Shown here in pieces: positions 46,223-54,563 of a stretch of 64,000 bases of DNA. Source of the DNA: Streptomyces lichenis (GTDB taxonomy: Bacteria > Actinomycetota > Actinomycetes > Streptomycetales > Streptomycetaceae); contig NZ_JALPTH010000010.1 in the NCBI RefSeq assembly GCF_023218175.1, forward strand, positions 1-64,000, written 5' to 3'. Within the stretch, counting starts at the first letter, position 1. Each line of letters begins with the position of its first letter. Made by a program: the position numbers and the translations under genes. The notes beneath the pieces are model-generated. The model had not been told where the DNA came from. It made no database searches and saw nothing but the letters and a program-made list of their open reading frames with translations.

Positions 46223-46254
46223 TTCGCCGGGGCACCGGATCGGGCCCCGGCGAA
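46223..46254. terminator. Hairpin terminator
   Basis: An 11-bp perfect stem (TTCGCCGGGGC at 46223-46233, complement 46244-46254) with a 10-nt loop lies between the hypothetical gene's stop and panD, on the path of minus-strand transcription. Confidence 0.7.
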
Positions 46255-46315
46255 GGACTCCGGACGGGGATGCCCCCGCCATCGGGTGGTGGCCCGGGGG
46301 CTGCGGGGCGTGGTG

Positions 46316-47131
46316 CTACCGGAGCCGGTTGCCGCCGCCGGAGGTACCGGGGGTCGCCGGGTGGTGCGCCGGCCGGTCGGCCGGGGGCTGCGGGGAGGGC
46401 TGCGGGGAGGATGCCCGGAGGTCCCGTAGCGGGGTCCCCGGCAGCCTGGTGCCGGCCGCGGCCGCCTGGGGGTTGCCCTCGTGGTGCTTCTGGTCGGTGG
46501 TGCTGTTGACGAGCACGCCCGCGGCGACCAGTCCGGCTCCCATGCCCTGCAGGGTCGGGCTGTCGGTCTGCACGCCCCTGCCCCAGACACCCAGGCCGAC
46601 ACCGGTGATGGTGTTCGCTGCCACCTTGCTGGGGGTGAAGGCCGGCTGCGGCTTGTCGGGTTCGTTCCTGACGCCTCGCGCGTACCCGACCTGTTCGGCG
46701 ATGTTGTAGGCCGGTCGCGCGATGCCCGCCCAGGTGCCGGCCGCGCGGGCGTGCGGGTTGCGGGTCCACTCCGCCGTCGCCGAGACCACCGAGGGCGTCA
46801 CGTCGAGCAGGGAGTTGACGGTCTTCCGGGCACCGCTGGTACGGGCCGGGCCGGATTCCGCCCGGGGCACGCCGCCCCGTTCGGCCAGGCTGTAGGGGTC
46901 CTCGCTCGCCGCGCCGCGCACAGGGGGAGCGGCGGGCGCCGGGGCGACCGCGGGTGCCGCGGGGCTCGGAGGAGCCGGCGTCGACGGGACGGGGGACGCG
47001 GGGCCCTGCGGCTGCTGGTGGAGGCCGGGCGCGCTGGAGGTCCGGGGGGCGCTGGAGGCGAGAGGCGTCTCCTCCTGCGCGCTGTAGTACTCCGTCTCGC
47101 TCGACGAGGAGTGGGGTGAGTGGTCACGCAT
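46316..47131 (-). CDS. Hypothetical protein, disordered with a helical core
   Basis: A 271-residue protein I do not recognise. Residues 1-75 are Ser/Pro/Ala-rich and disordered. A central segment of about 95-215 alternates amphipathic and weakly hydrophobic helices (VNSLLDVTPSVVSATAEWTRN, TGVGLGVWGRGV, GMGAGLVAAGVLVNSTTDQ). The last 50 residues are Pro-rich again. No signal peptide or cysteine motif is present. GGGAG is 8 nt before the ATG. It follows the sigma-amidase-DUF418 run but is separated from it by a hairpin. Confidence 0.65.
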   Translation of the reverse strand: MRDHSPHSSSSETEYYSAQEETPLASSAPRTSSAPGLHQQPQGPASPVPSTPAPPSPAAPAVAPAPAAPPVRGAASEDPYSLAERGGVPRAESGPARTSGARKTVNSLLDVTPSVVSATAEWTRNPHARAAGTWAGIARPAYNIAEQVGYARGVRNEPDKPQPAFTPSKVAANTITGVGLGVWGRGVQTDSPTLQGMGAGLVAAGVLVNSTTDQKHHEGNPQAAAAGTRLPGTPLRDLRASSPQPSPQPPADRPAHHPATPGTSGGGNRLR

Positions 47132-47159
47132 GGACGGGTCTCCCTGTTCGAGGGGTCGC

Positions 47160-47179
47160 CGGCACGGGATTCCGTGCCG
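47160..47179 (-). terminator. Short hairpin after the DUF418 gene
   Basis: CGGCACGG-GATT-CCGTGCCG is a perfect 8-bp stem with a 4-nt loop, located between the DUF418 stop and the next start. It probably ends or attenuates the sigma-amidase-DUF418 transcript. Confidence 0.6.
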
Positions 47180-47203
47180 TGCGGGTACGTTCCCAACCGC
47201 CGA

Positions 47204-48484
47204 TCAGCGGTGGCTTACCGCGCCCTTGGCATCCGCCGGACGGCGGCGGTGGAGCGGCCCCAGCGAGATCCGGCGCACCAGGGCTTCGGCCGGGCCGCGG
47301 TCGAACCGCCTCAGGTAGGCCTCGCCGAGGCGGAGTTGGGCGGCGAACAGCAGAAGGCATCCCGCCAGCACGGGCGCCCCGCCGATCCGGCCGTACCAGC
47401 CCAGGCCGTACCCGGTGAACACCAGGGCGAGCACCAGGGACTGGGTCAGGTAGTGGGTCAGCGCCATCCGGCCGGCCGGCGTGAGCAGTCCGTCGACGCG
47501 GCGGCCAACCCCGGATCTCTCCCTGGCGAGCAGCAGGCAGATGTAGGCCCCGGTGAGGGCGGAAGCGGTGCAGACGCCCACCGCCCTGCCGAGTACGGCC
47601 CAGTGGGGCGGCAGTGGCCCGTAGGAGCAGAGGGCCATGAAGCCGCTGCCGGGCAGCCCGACCAGGAGCCCGGCGGCAGCGAGCCGGTACAGCCTGGCCC
47701 GGGGCCATGTGCGCTCCAGCCATCCGGCCTTGCCCGCCGCCAGTCCCAGGAGCATGCCGGCCAGCACCTGGGGGGCGTACATCGCGTTGCCCGCCGCGAA
47801 CAGCGGGAGCTGCTCCAGCCGGGCTCCGATGGCGCCGGCCGGACCGTCGCGGTGGCGGGCGGCCAGTTCGGCAAGCGCCGCGCCCGCCGGCGGGTCGGCG
47901 GTGACGGGGCCGGTGGCCAGCGCCGCCTGGCCGTAGGCCAGCATCAGCAGCGAGAACGACGCCAGCAGGCCGCATCCGAGCAAACACAGGGTGCGGGGGC
48001 GCAGCCGGTGCAGCGGATACAGCAGCAGGCCCAGTACCGCGTAGAGCGTGAGGATGTCACCGGCGAAGAGCAGCACGGCGTGCCCGGCGCCCAGCACGGA
48101 CAGGGCTCCGAGACGTCTGAGGTAGCGGGCGGTGTGGGAGCGGTACGGAGGGGGTGCGGCCCGGCGGGTCAGCAGGGCGGTGCTGTACCCGAACAGGAAG
48201 CAGAACAGCAGGTAGAACTTCGCCTCGGCGAGGGTGCCGACCGCCAGGGCCGCCAGCCGGTCGGGGGACATGCCCTCCGGCCGGGGGGCCGGGACGCCGC
48301 CCAGGACGCGGGCGTTCACCACCAGGATGCCGAGCAGGGCGAAGCCCCGCAGGACGTCCGGTGATCCGGCGCGCACCGCCGGGCCGGGCGGCTCGGCCAC
48401 GGCGGAGTGCGGGCCGGCGGTCTCCGGTACGCGGAGTGGGCGGGGCCGGCGGTCCCGCCCACCTGGGGATGCCGGCCCGTTCAT
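47204..48484 (-). CDS. DUF418 domain membrane protein
   Basis: A 426-residue polytopic protein with about nine helices. PDVLRGFALLGILVVNAR is the DUF418 opening. FYLLFCFLFGYSTALLTRR follows, and the C-terminal GRMALTHYLTQSLVLALVFTGYGLG is the family's signature end. DUF418 proteins are related to membrane acyltransferases of the OpgC/heparan type, but their reaction is unknown. ATG at 48484 overlaps the amidase stop (ATGA), so it is translated with the amidase, which hints at a joint role in envelope modification. Confidence 0.85.
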   Translation of the reverse strand: MNGPASPGGRDRRPRPLRVPETAGPHSAVAEPPGPAVRAGSPDVLRGFALLGILVVNARVLGGVPAPRPEGMSPDRLAALAVGTLAEAKFYLLFCFLFGYSTALLTRRAAPPPYRSHTARYLRRLGALSVLGAGHAVLLFAGDILTLYAVLGLLLYPLHRLRPRTLCLLGCGLLASFSLLMLAYGQAALATGPVTADPPAGAALAELAARHRDGPAGAIGARLEQLPLFAAGNAMYAPQVLAGMLLGLAAGKAGWLERTWPRARLYRLAAAGLLVGLPGSGFMALCSYGPLPPHWAVLGRAVGVCTASALTGAYICLLLARERSGVGRRVDGLLTPAGRMALTHYLTQSLVLALVFTGYGLGWYGRIGGAPVLAGCLLLFAAQLRLGEAYLRRFDRGPAEALVRRISLGPLHRRRPADAKGAVSHR

Positions 48485-49635
48485 CGGGCGGGGAGGCGGG
48501 CCAGGTCCCGGCGGAGGGCCGGGATGTCCAGCCGGGCGCCGGGGCAGGCCGTCGGTGTCCACAGACCGTGCCCGTTGACGGCGGAGGGCAGCCGGCGGAC
48601 CCGTCCGGAGGACGCGGTGTAGGCCAGTGGCCGCAGCGGGTCGAGGGTGTGGCGGTCCGTCAGCGCTGCCGCCAGCCGGGTCAGCGCGCGGCGGGCCGCG
48701 GGAGTGGGCGGCGCCTTGTCCAGGTCGCCGAGCAGGGCGACACCGATGTTCCCGGTGTTGAAGCCGCCGGTGTGGAAGGCGGTCACGACCTCGTTCGCGG
48801 AGTTGTGGCCCGGCGGTCCGTCGTCCCCGGAGGCCCGGCCCTCGTACACCCGGCCCTCGCCGTCCACCAGGAAGTGGTAGCCGATGTCCCCCCAGCCGTT
48901 GCGTACCGCGTGCAGTTCGAAGATCGCGCGGATGGTCGCGGCGGGGTCGGGGTCGCGGTTGGCGGTGACGGTGTGGTGGACGGTCACCGCCCGCGCCGGG
49001 GCGAAGACGCGGGTCGCCACCGCCTTCGTCTCGTCGGCCCCCCAGTCGGCGCGGGTGATGACGCCGAGCGCGTCGAGGTCGCCGCCGGATGGGCCGGCGG
49101 GGCGCCGGGAGGCGTCCGGGGCCGCGCGGCGGGGTGGCGGCGGGGCGGTGGACGGGGCGGTCGGCGCGGGCAGGGGGCCGTGCACGGTGTCCACCCCGAC
49201 CGCGGTCAGCAGGTCGACGCCGGGTGGATGGCCCACCTGGTAGGAGCGTGCGCCACCGGCCGGAACCAGGGCGTGCCGTACCCCGTCCGGGGCGGTGTCC
49301 CCGCCGCAGGGGCAGCCGGCGCGTACCGGCAGCCAGCCGGAGGTCCTGTCCGGGCGGCCGTCGAAGCGGATGCGCGGGCCGCGTTCCGGACCTCGCCAGC
49401 TCAGCGCGACGAAGACGAGCGGGAACGGTGAGCGCTGGACCGCCGTCAGCTCGCCGCGCGCGGCCACGGAGCGGGTCACCGGGATGCCGAGCCGGCCGGT
49501 GGGCCCGGTGGTGGCGGAGGGAGGCGGGGTGGGGCGAGCCGGCTGTCCGCAGCCGGTCAGGGCCGGCAGGAGGGGGAGCGCGAGGCCGGCCCCGAGCAGG
49601 CTCCGGCGGGCCGGGTGGGCGGGCTGCGGGCTCAC
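48481..49635 (-). CDS. Tat-exported lipoprotein N-acetylmuramoyl-L-alanine amidase (PGRP type)
   Basis: A 384-residue protein. The N-terminus ARRSLLGAGLALPLLPALTGC has a twin Arg and lipobox (Cys29), so Tat export and lipidation are likely. A beta-rich region of about 45-160 precedes a peptidoglycan-recognition amidase domain (about 200-370). Zinc ligands are in VTVHHTVTAN and the late CPG (TACPGARLD). GYHFLVDGEGRVYEGR is the conserved core with Tyr. GTG at 49635 overlaps the sigma stop (GTGA). The coupling to a sigma factor suggests it is a direct effector of the envelope response. Confidence 0.9.
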   Translation of the reverse strand: MSPQPAHPARRSLLGAGLALPLLPALTGCGQPARPTPPPSATTGPTGRLGIPVTRSVAARGELTAVQRSPFPLVFVALSWRGPERGPRIRFDGRPDRTSGWLPVRAGCPCGGDTAPDGVRHALVPAGGARSYQVGHPPGVDLLTAVGVDTVHGPLPAPTAPSTAPPPPRRAAPDASRRPAGPSGGDLDALGVITRADWGADETKAVATRVFAPARAVTVHHTVTANRDPDPAATIRAIFELHAVRNGWGDIGYHFLVDGEGRVYEGRASGDDGPPGHNSANEVVTAFHTGGFNTGNIGVALLGDLDKAPPTPAARRALTRLAAALTDRHTLDPLRPLAYTASSGRVRRLPSAVNGHGLWTPTACPGARLDIPALRRDLARLPAR

Positions 49636-50204
49636 GGGGTGTACCCCCGCCGCTCCAGGGCCTCCCGGAGGGCCTTGAGCGCCAGGTGGGTGCGGGACTT
49701 GACGGTGCCGGGAGGGATGCCCAGGGCCGTGGCGGTCTGGGCCACGGACTGGTCGAGGAACTGGACGTGGATCAGGATCTCGCGGTGCTGGAGTGACAGG
49801 TCGCCCAGTGCCTCCCGGACGACCTTGCGGGTGAGCGCGCGCTCCACGTGCTCCGGGCCCGGCATGTCGACCAGCACGGTGTCGGTCGTTTCCGGCGGCC
49901 TCGCCTGCCGCGCCCGGTGGCCGTCGATGACGAGGTTGCGGATGACGGTGATCAGCCAGGGACGGACACCCTCCGCTTCCGGGTCGAGGATCTCGGCGTG
50001 CCGCCAGGCGCGCAATACGGCCTCCTGGACCAGGTCCTGGGCCCGGTGGCTGTCGCCGAAGAGCAGCCCGGTGGCCGTCCTCAGCAGGACGACGCCGTGC
50101 TTGTCGTAGACGGCCCGGATGAACGCCTCGTCGCGTGCCGGATCCGGTGTCTCCCCTCTTCGCCGAAGCGGTTCCCCGGTCCGGTCCGCCGTGCGCTGCC
50201 CCAT
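49632..50204 (-). CDS. ECF RNA polymerase sigma factor, SigL/SigK-like
   Basis: A 190-residue extracytoplasmic-function sigma factor. Region 2 (about 30-100) has SHRAQDLVQEAVLRAWRH and PWLITVIRNLVIDGHRAR. Region 4 (about 130-185) has LSLQHREILIHVQFLDQS and the recognition helix GIPPGTVKSRTHLALKALRE. It belongs with actinobacterial SigL/SigK-type ECFs paired with zinc anti-sigma factors. The pairing with the gene at 50.5 kb and the promoter motif TGAACC-N16-CGTA nearby support SigL-like specificity (inference). ATG at 50204 has GGGGAG 7 nt upstream. Confidence 0.93.
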   Translation of the reverse strand: MGQRTADRTGEPLRRRGETPDPARDEAFIRAVYDKHGVVLLRTATGLLFGDSHRAQDLVQEAVLRAWRHAEILDPEAEGVRPWLITVIRNLVIDGHRARQARPPETTDTVLVDMPGPEHVERALTRKVVREALGDLSLQHREILIHVQFLDQSVAQTATALGIPPGTVKSRTHLALKALREALERRGYTP

Positions 50205-50254
50205 GCTGGTGCTCCCCCAGACACCCGCGCCTCGGTCGGGCGCGGGCTCCTCGA

Positions 50255-50270
50255 TGACTGAACGCAGTCA
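50255..50270. promoter_or_regulatory. Inverted repeat before the sigma gene
   Basis: TGACTG-AACG-CAGTCA, a 6-bp palindrome with a 4-bp centre, lies 51 bp upstream of the sigma start codon, in the region where the sigma gene's own promoter must lie. It may be an operator or a small hairpin in the leader. Confidence 0.35.
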
Positions 50271-50429
50271 CTCTGGAGGGGCCCGCTTGCTCCTCGCTTA
50301 ACGGCCGCTTATCGCCTCTGACCTGCGAGGACAGGATCGGGAAAGGGGGTGGAAAGGCGGTGGCCGGAGCCGTGCCGCAGGGTGTCGGCGGGTCAGGGTG
50401 CCGGCGGGGTGTCGGCGGGTCCACGGCGA

Positions 50430-50472
50430 CGAGGGCCGCCCCCACGCGCGTGCGCGTCGGGAGCGGCCCTCG
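50430..50472 (-). terminator. Hairpin between the anti-sigma and sigma genes
   Basis: A 10-bp stem (CGAGGGCCGC at 50430-50439, GCGGCCCTCG at 50463-50472) encloses further GC pairing. It lies 17 bp after the anti-sigma stop, so anti-sigma transcripts should mostly end before the sigma gene. Confidence 0.75.
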
Positions 50473-50489
50473 AGGGAGGTGCCTGCCGG

Positions 50490-51311
50490 TCAGGCAGGGC
50501 GTGGGCGGGCGGGGATGCTGAGCAGTTCGGCCCCCTCGGCGGTGCGGACGGCGTACCGGGTGATCCGGTCCGCGGGGATGCCGACGCCGCCGACGGCCAG
50601 CAGCCGTTCCCTGGGCGACCCGGGCAGTCCGTAGCCGCCTTCGGGCACCTGCCAGGTCAGCGCGGTCTCCTCGCTGCCGTCGAGGGCGACGGCCACCAGG
50701 GAGCACCGCCGGGGGCCGTCCACACCGCTCAGTTCGAGCAGTACCTCCGTACCCCAGCCCAGGCTCCTGGGTTCGACGGCCCCGCTGACCGCGCCGGCTC
50801 CGGCGGAGCGCACGGTGTCCGGCCCGGACGGGCGGGCCAGGACCAGGGCGGCGGGCTCGTCCCCCTGGGTCAGCAGCAGCGAGCCGCCGATGCCGAGGGC
50901 GATCCCGGCCACCGCCGCGGCCAGCGCCCAGTTCCAGCGGCGGGCGGGCCGGTGTCCTTGGAGCGGGGTGGTCGCCGCCGGCGGATGAGCGGTCGGCGCC
51001 GCCGGGTCCGGCACCGGATCCGGCAGCGGACGTTCCGCCGCTCCGGGCGCCGGGCCGGCGGACCTGTTCTCCGCCAAGGCGGCCCGGACCGCCGCTTCCC
51101 GCAGTTCCGGCAACCACTCGTCCCAGTCGCCGCCCACCATGTCCTCCGCCGGAACCAGCCGGAGGCCGGTCACCACGGCCAGCAGGCCGTCCGTGTCCGC
51201 CTCGCAGGACGGGCAGTCGGCCACATGGGCGGCGACCCGGTCCGCTTCGGCCGGTTCGAGCGCTGCCATGGCGTAGACGGCCAGCTCCGACTTCTCCTGC
51301 TCGCATTCCAC
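50490..51311 (-). CDS. Zinc-type transmembrane anti-sigma factor
   Basis: A 273-residue protein. The N-terminal anti-sigma domain CEQEKSELAVYAMAALEPAEADRV ends in the Hx3Cx2C motif HVADCPSC. A Pro-rich linker leads to one membrane helix (about 133-155, WALAAAVAGIALGIGGSLLL) and an extracellular beta domain. It should hold the ECF sigma factor inactive until a signal, with proteolysis, releases it. GTG at 51311 is chosen because AGGAG lies 8 nt upstream. The longer frame's GTG overlaps that site. Its promoter carries the TGAACC-N16-CGTA motif, so it is probably made by its own sigma factor as feedback. Confidence 0.9.
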   Translation of the reverse strand: MECEQEKSELAVYAMAALEPAEADRVAAHVADCPSCEADTDGLLAVVTGLRLVPAEDMVGGDWDEWLPELREAAVRAALAENRSAGPAPGAAERPLPDPVPDPAAPTAHPPAATTPLQGHRPARRWNWALAAAVAGIALGIGGSLLLTQGDEPAALVLARPSGPDTVRSAGAGAVSGAVEPRSLGWGTEVLLELSGVDGPRRCSLVAVALDGSEETALTWQVPEGGYGLPGSPRERLLAVGGVGIPADRITRYAVRTAEGAELLSIPARPRPA

Positions 51312-51358
51312 CGTGCGCACTCCTGAAAGGTCTCTGTCCCCCGGCGACTCGCTTGCTG

Positions 51359-51384
51359 TACGGGGGCCCGGCCCGAAAGGTTCA
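51359..51384 (-). promoter_or_regulatory. ECF-type promoter A (anti-sigma gene)
   Basis: On the minus strand GTGAACC, then 16 bp, then CGTACAG. The predicted start lies about 40 nt before the GTG at 51311. It is one of four sites with the same elements and spacing. The rest of the gap 51385-51701 shows no gene or motif. Confidence 0.8.
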
Positions 51385-51701
51385 CGGGGAGCCCCGGCGC
51401 TTCAGGGCGGCACCCGGGGGTGGGCCGGTGAGGACGCGGGTCGGCGTCCGGGGTGCCGGGCGGGCCGTTCGCGGGCCTCGGGCGCCGGAAGCGGCCCCGG
51501 GGCCGGGCACCGGGCGATCCGGTGCGGAGCGGTGTCGGACGGGGTGCGGGCGGTGGCCGCCGGCTCGGCGTGGAGCCGGCCGCCGGGCCGTGCCCGGACC
51601 GGTCCGGGCAGAGTGAACCGCGGGTCCCCGGTCATTCCGCCCGCTCTCCTCCTCTCCCGGACGCACCGCGCCCGCCCGCCGCCGGCGGGGCCGGTGCGCC
51701 G

Positions 51702-53105
51702 CTATCGGGGGGCGATGGTGTGGTTGTTGACCCGGAACAGGTTGGCCGGGTCGTGGAGCCGCTTGAGCGCCCGGAGCCGGTCCAGCTCCGCCGGGGTGAA
51801 CACGTCCTCGGCCCGGTCCTCGCGGGCGGTGAAGTTGGTGTAGGTGCGGCCGGTGGACCACGGCGACAGCCGCTCCATCACCTCGGACAGCGAGTCGTAG
51901 CCGGCCGCCACGGCCTCCGGCGGGCCGACGGTGGCCCCCCAGAGGCTGAAGGCGGCCTCGCGGGCGGCGACCGGGGCGGCGTGGGCGGGGGTCCGGTTCA
52001 GCGCGCCGCCGAAGTGGCGCAGCTCCAGGACGGTGACCGGGCCTCCGGCGCCCCGCCGGGCGCACTCCAGCAGGCGCTCCACGGCCTCGGCGGGCAGTTC
52101 GGCCAGCAGGGTGCTGCGTTCCTCGTAGGGGGCGGGCTGGTCCGGGTCGGCGTGCACCGCGGCGAACGCCTCGTAGGGGTGGCGCGCGACCGTGTCCACG
52201 AGCCCGGGGCCGATGGCCCGGAACGGGGCGATCAGCCGCTCGGTCTCCTCGTCCGTCCCGAGCCCGGCCACCCGCAGATGCACCAGCGCGCGGCCGCGGA
52301 ACGGCTCGGGGATCTCCGGCAGGGGCGGCATGTTGAGCAGCGCCACCGAGCAGGTGAAGTCGTCCGGGGCGCCGGGCACCACCTCGGTGAAGGCGCGCAG
52401 CACCTCCTCGGTCCGCTCGGCGGGGTGGTAGATGCCCCCGCCGTAGAAGGAGGTCAGCGGGAACAGCTCGATCTCCAGCGCGGTGACGACGCCGAAGTTG
52501 CTGCGGCCGCCGCGCAGCCCCCAGAACAGCTCGGGGTCGCTCTCCGCGGTGACCTGGTGCAGCGTCCCGTCCGCGGTGACCGCCTCGATGGAGACGACGT
52601 GGTCGGCCGCCCAGCCGACGGACCGGCCGAGGAAGGGGCTGTGCCCGCCGCCCAGGGTGAAGCCGACGACGCCCACCCGGGGTGACGAGCCGTTGAGCGG
52701 TGCCAGGCCGGCCGCCTGGGCGGGGCCCACGACGTCCGACCAGACGGCGCCGGCGGCGACGCGGGCGACGCGCCGTCCGGCGTCGATCCGCACGCCCCGC
52801 ATGGCCCGGGTGGTCAGCAGCAGGAAGCCGTCCCGCGCGGGGAAGGGCTGGTGGCCGGTGGCCAGCACGCCAAGCGGCATGCCGTGGGCGGCGGCGAAGC
52901 GGACCGCGGCCTGTACGTCGGCGGCGGACTCCGCGGCGACGATCAGGGCCGGCCGGTGCCGGGAGCGGAGGTTGAAGCCGGCGGCCTCGGCCGCGAAGCC
53001 CTCGTCCCCGGGGGTGAGCACCGCCCCGGTGACGTGGGCGGCCAGCTCGCCGACGGCGTCCTGTCCCGGCGGGGCGCCGACGGGGATGGCGGTGGGAGGG
53101 GTCAT
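51702..53105 (-). CDS. BBE-like FAD-dependent oxidase
   Basis: A 467-residue flavoprotein with the vanillyl-alcohol-oxidase/PCMH fold (RHRPALIVAAESAADVQAAVRFA, VVGFTLGGGHSPFLGRSVGWAAD) and the C-terminal berberine-bridge element (YTNFTAREDRAEDVF, RLRALKRLHDPANLFRVNNHTI). The usual bicovalent Cys is missing: SPRVGVVG lies where a Cys is common. The His site reads LATGHQPF (His85), so flavin attachment may be by one bond only. No signal peptide is seen. Its promoter has the ECF motif. The substrate is unknown, but such enzymes oxidise sugars or natural products. Confidence 0.9.
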   Translation of the reverse strand: MTPPTAIPVGAPPGQDAVGELAAHVTGAVLTPGDEGFAAEAAGFNLRSRHRPALIVAAESAADVQAAVRFAAAHGMPLGVLATGHQPFPARDGFLLLTTRAMRGVRIDAGRRVARVAAGAVWSDVVGPAQAAGLAPLNGSSPRVGVVGFTLGGGHSPFLGRSVGWAADHVVSIEAVTADGTLHQVTAESDPELFWGLRGGRSNFGVVTALEIELFPLTSFYGGGIYHPAERTEEVLRAFTEVVPGAPDDFTCSVALLNMPPLPEIPEPFRGRALVHLRVAGLGTDEETERLIAPFRAIGPGLVDTVARHPYEAFAAVHADPDQPAPYEERSTLLAELPAEAVERLLECARRGAGGPVTVLELRHFGGALNRTPAHAAPVAAREAAFSLWGATVGPPEAVAAGYDSLSEVMERLSPWSTGRTYTNFTAREDRAEDVFTPAELDRLRALKRLHDPANLFRVNNHTIAPR

Positions 53106-53164
53106 GGTGCGGTGCCTTTCCTGGTGCCGGGCGCAGGCCGGGTGCGTGCGCCCCTCGGGTGTCC

Positions 53165-53190
53165 TACGGGGCGTGGGCAGAGCCGGTTCA
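53165..53190 (-). promoter_or_regulatory. ECF-type promoter B (flavoprotein gene)
   Basis: On the minus strand GTGAACC, 16 bp, CGTAGGA. The -10 lies about 60 bp before the flavoprotein ATG at 53105. Confidence 0.8.
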
Positions 53191-53263
53191 CCTCCCCGGA
53201 AGGCCGGGGGCACCGCCCGGCGCGACGCGTCGGGAGCCGGGCGTCGATGGGCCGCGGAGGTGG

Positions 53264-53289
53264 TGAACCACTGCCTCGGACCCCGCGTA
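53264..53289 (+). promoter_or_regulatory. ECF-type promoter D (I36 lipoprotein gene)
   Basis: On the plus strand GTGAACC, 16 bp, CGTAAGT. It fires towards the I36/crystallin gene, with a leader of about 165 nt to the ATG at 53465. It is divergent from promoter B, 74 bp away. Confidence 0.72.
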
Positions 53290-53464
53290 AGTGCGTTGTG
53301 CAAGCCCGATGAGAGGCCGCCGACGGACGCGGCCCCACGGGCCGGCCGTTCGGGGAGTTCCGACACGGCGACCGGTGGACACCGGCGCCGCCCGCCCCGT
53401 AGTCGGCCGATGAAGCGCCTCCGGAACGACCGGATGCGACAGGATTCCTTCGGATGTGGGATTG

Positions 53465-54469
53465 ATGCTGCGTACGCGTACCCTTTCGCTGGCCTCCGCC
53501 GTGGTGATGGGCGGGCTCCTGCTGACCGCCTGTGGCGGTGGGGACCAGGACGGTCCGGCCGACGCCAAGGGCGAGGTGGCCGCCCAGGCCCAGGGCGCCA
53601 GGACCGCCCCGGCGGCCAACGTGATCGTGTCCCAGGACGCGAACTTCGGTGACCCGTCCGAGGGGCTGTCCCCCCGCAACGGCGAGACCTGCCAGAACAC
53701 CCGGTTCGGACGGCTGTCCATCCAGACCACCGGACCCGTCAAGATCTGGCAGGGCAGGAACTGCACCGGCAAGGTGGAGGAGATCAAGGCCGATGTCGCC
53801 GATGTCCGCAAGCGCGGACTCACCGGCATCGGCTCCGTCCGCTTCCTGACCGGCGGCAACGGCGGACAGCAGCCCGCCCCCCAGCCCACTCCGGGCAACG
53901 GCAACCCCAACGCCGCCCCCGCCAAGAACGTCCAGGTCTCCGCCGACACCAACTTCGGCGACCCCACCGAAGGACTCGCCCCCCAAGGCAACCAGACCTG
54001 CCAGAACACCCGCTTCGGACGCCTCTCCATCCAGACCACCGGACCCGTCAAGATCTGGGAAGGCGAAAACTGCACCGGCAAGGTCCAGACCATCAGCTCC
54101 AACCTCGACGACGTCCGCAAGCGCGGACTCACCGGCATCGGCTCCGTCCGCTTCCTGACCGGCGGCAACAGCGGACAGCAGCCCGCCCCCCAGCCCACCC
54201 CCGGCAACGGCAACCCCAACGCCGCCCCCGCCAAGAACGTCCAGGTCTCCGCCGACACCAACTTCGGCGACCCCACCGAAGGACTCGCCCCCCAAGGCAA
54301 CCAGACCTGCCAGAACACCCGCTTCGGACGCCTCTCCATCCAGACCACCGGACCCGTCAAGATCTGGGAAGGCGAAAACTGCACCGGCAAGGTCCAGACC
54401 ATCAGCTCCAACCTCGACGACGTCCGCAAGCGCGGACTCACCGGCATCGGCTCCGTCCGCTTCCTGTGA
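53465..54469 (+). CDS. Lipoprotein with three tandem crystallin/I36 inhibitor-like domains
   Basis: A 334-residue exported lipoprotein. The signal LSLASAVVMGGLLLTAC ends at the lipobox Cys. Three domains of about 75 residues follow, joined by Gly/Gln/Pro/Asn linkers (QQPAPQPTPGNGNP). Each has DxNFGDPxEGL, TCQNTRFGRLSIQTTGPVKI and NCTGKV...GIGSVRFL, with two Cys, the beta/gamma-crystallin pattern of peptidase inhibitor family I36. The repeat unit is 309 bp (103 codons), and units two and three are almost identical in DNA. It could inhibit proteases or armour the cell surface. ATG at 53465 is preferred, though GTG 53456 is possible. Confidence 0.85.
   Translation: MLRTRTLSLASAVVMGGLLLTACGGGDQDGPADAKGEVAAQAQGARTAPAANVIVSQDANFGDPSEGLSPRNGETCQNTRFGRLSIQTTGPVKIWQGRNCTGKVEEIKADVADVRKRGLTGIGSVRFLTGGNGGQQPAPQPTPGNGNPNAAPAKNVQVSADTNFGDPTEGLAPQGNQTCQNTRFGRLSIQTTGPVKIWEGENCTGKVQTISSNLDDVRKRGLTGIGSVRFLTGGNSGQQPAPQPTPGNGNPNAAPAKNVQVSADTNFGDPTEGLAPQGNQTCQNTRFGRLSIQTTGPVKIWEGENCTGKVQTISSNLDDVRKRGLTGIGSVRFL
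53538..54464 (+). repeat. 309-bp tandem coding repeat, three units
   Basis: Boundaries recur at 53847, 54156 and 54465. Units two and three agree almost base for base over their domain part, while unit one differs at scattered sites and lacks the linker. Recent duplication or gene conversion, or an assembly-sensitive repeat, is implied. Confidence 0.9.
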
Positions 54470-54518
54470 CCCTCGGGTCGTGAGGCGGGGGCCGGCCGCA
54501 CCGCTTCCCTGCTGAGCC

Positions 54519-54547
54519 GGCCGACCGGGCGCACCGCCCGGTCGGCC
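54519..54547. terminator. Bidirectional hairpin terminator
   Basis: A 13-bp perfect stem with a 3-nt loop (GGCCGACCGGGCG, cac, complement) lies between the convergent I36 lipoprotein and SARP genes, 50 bp after the first stop. Confidence 0.85.
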
Positions 54548-54563
54548 TTCGCCGTATGCCGTG

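Noticed and set aside
46109..46509. Plus-strand small genes between panD and the hypothetical gene
   Set aside because: The frames lack ribosome binding sites and domains and overlap a terminator hairpin and the minus-strand gene.
51611..51640. Fifth ECF promoter (TGAACC on the plus strand)
   Set aside because: TGAACC is present but the sequence 16 bp on is TCCG, not CGTA, and no plus-strand gene follows.
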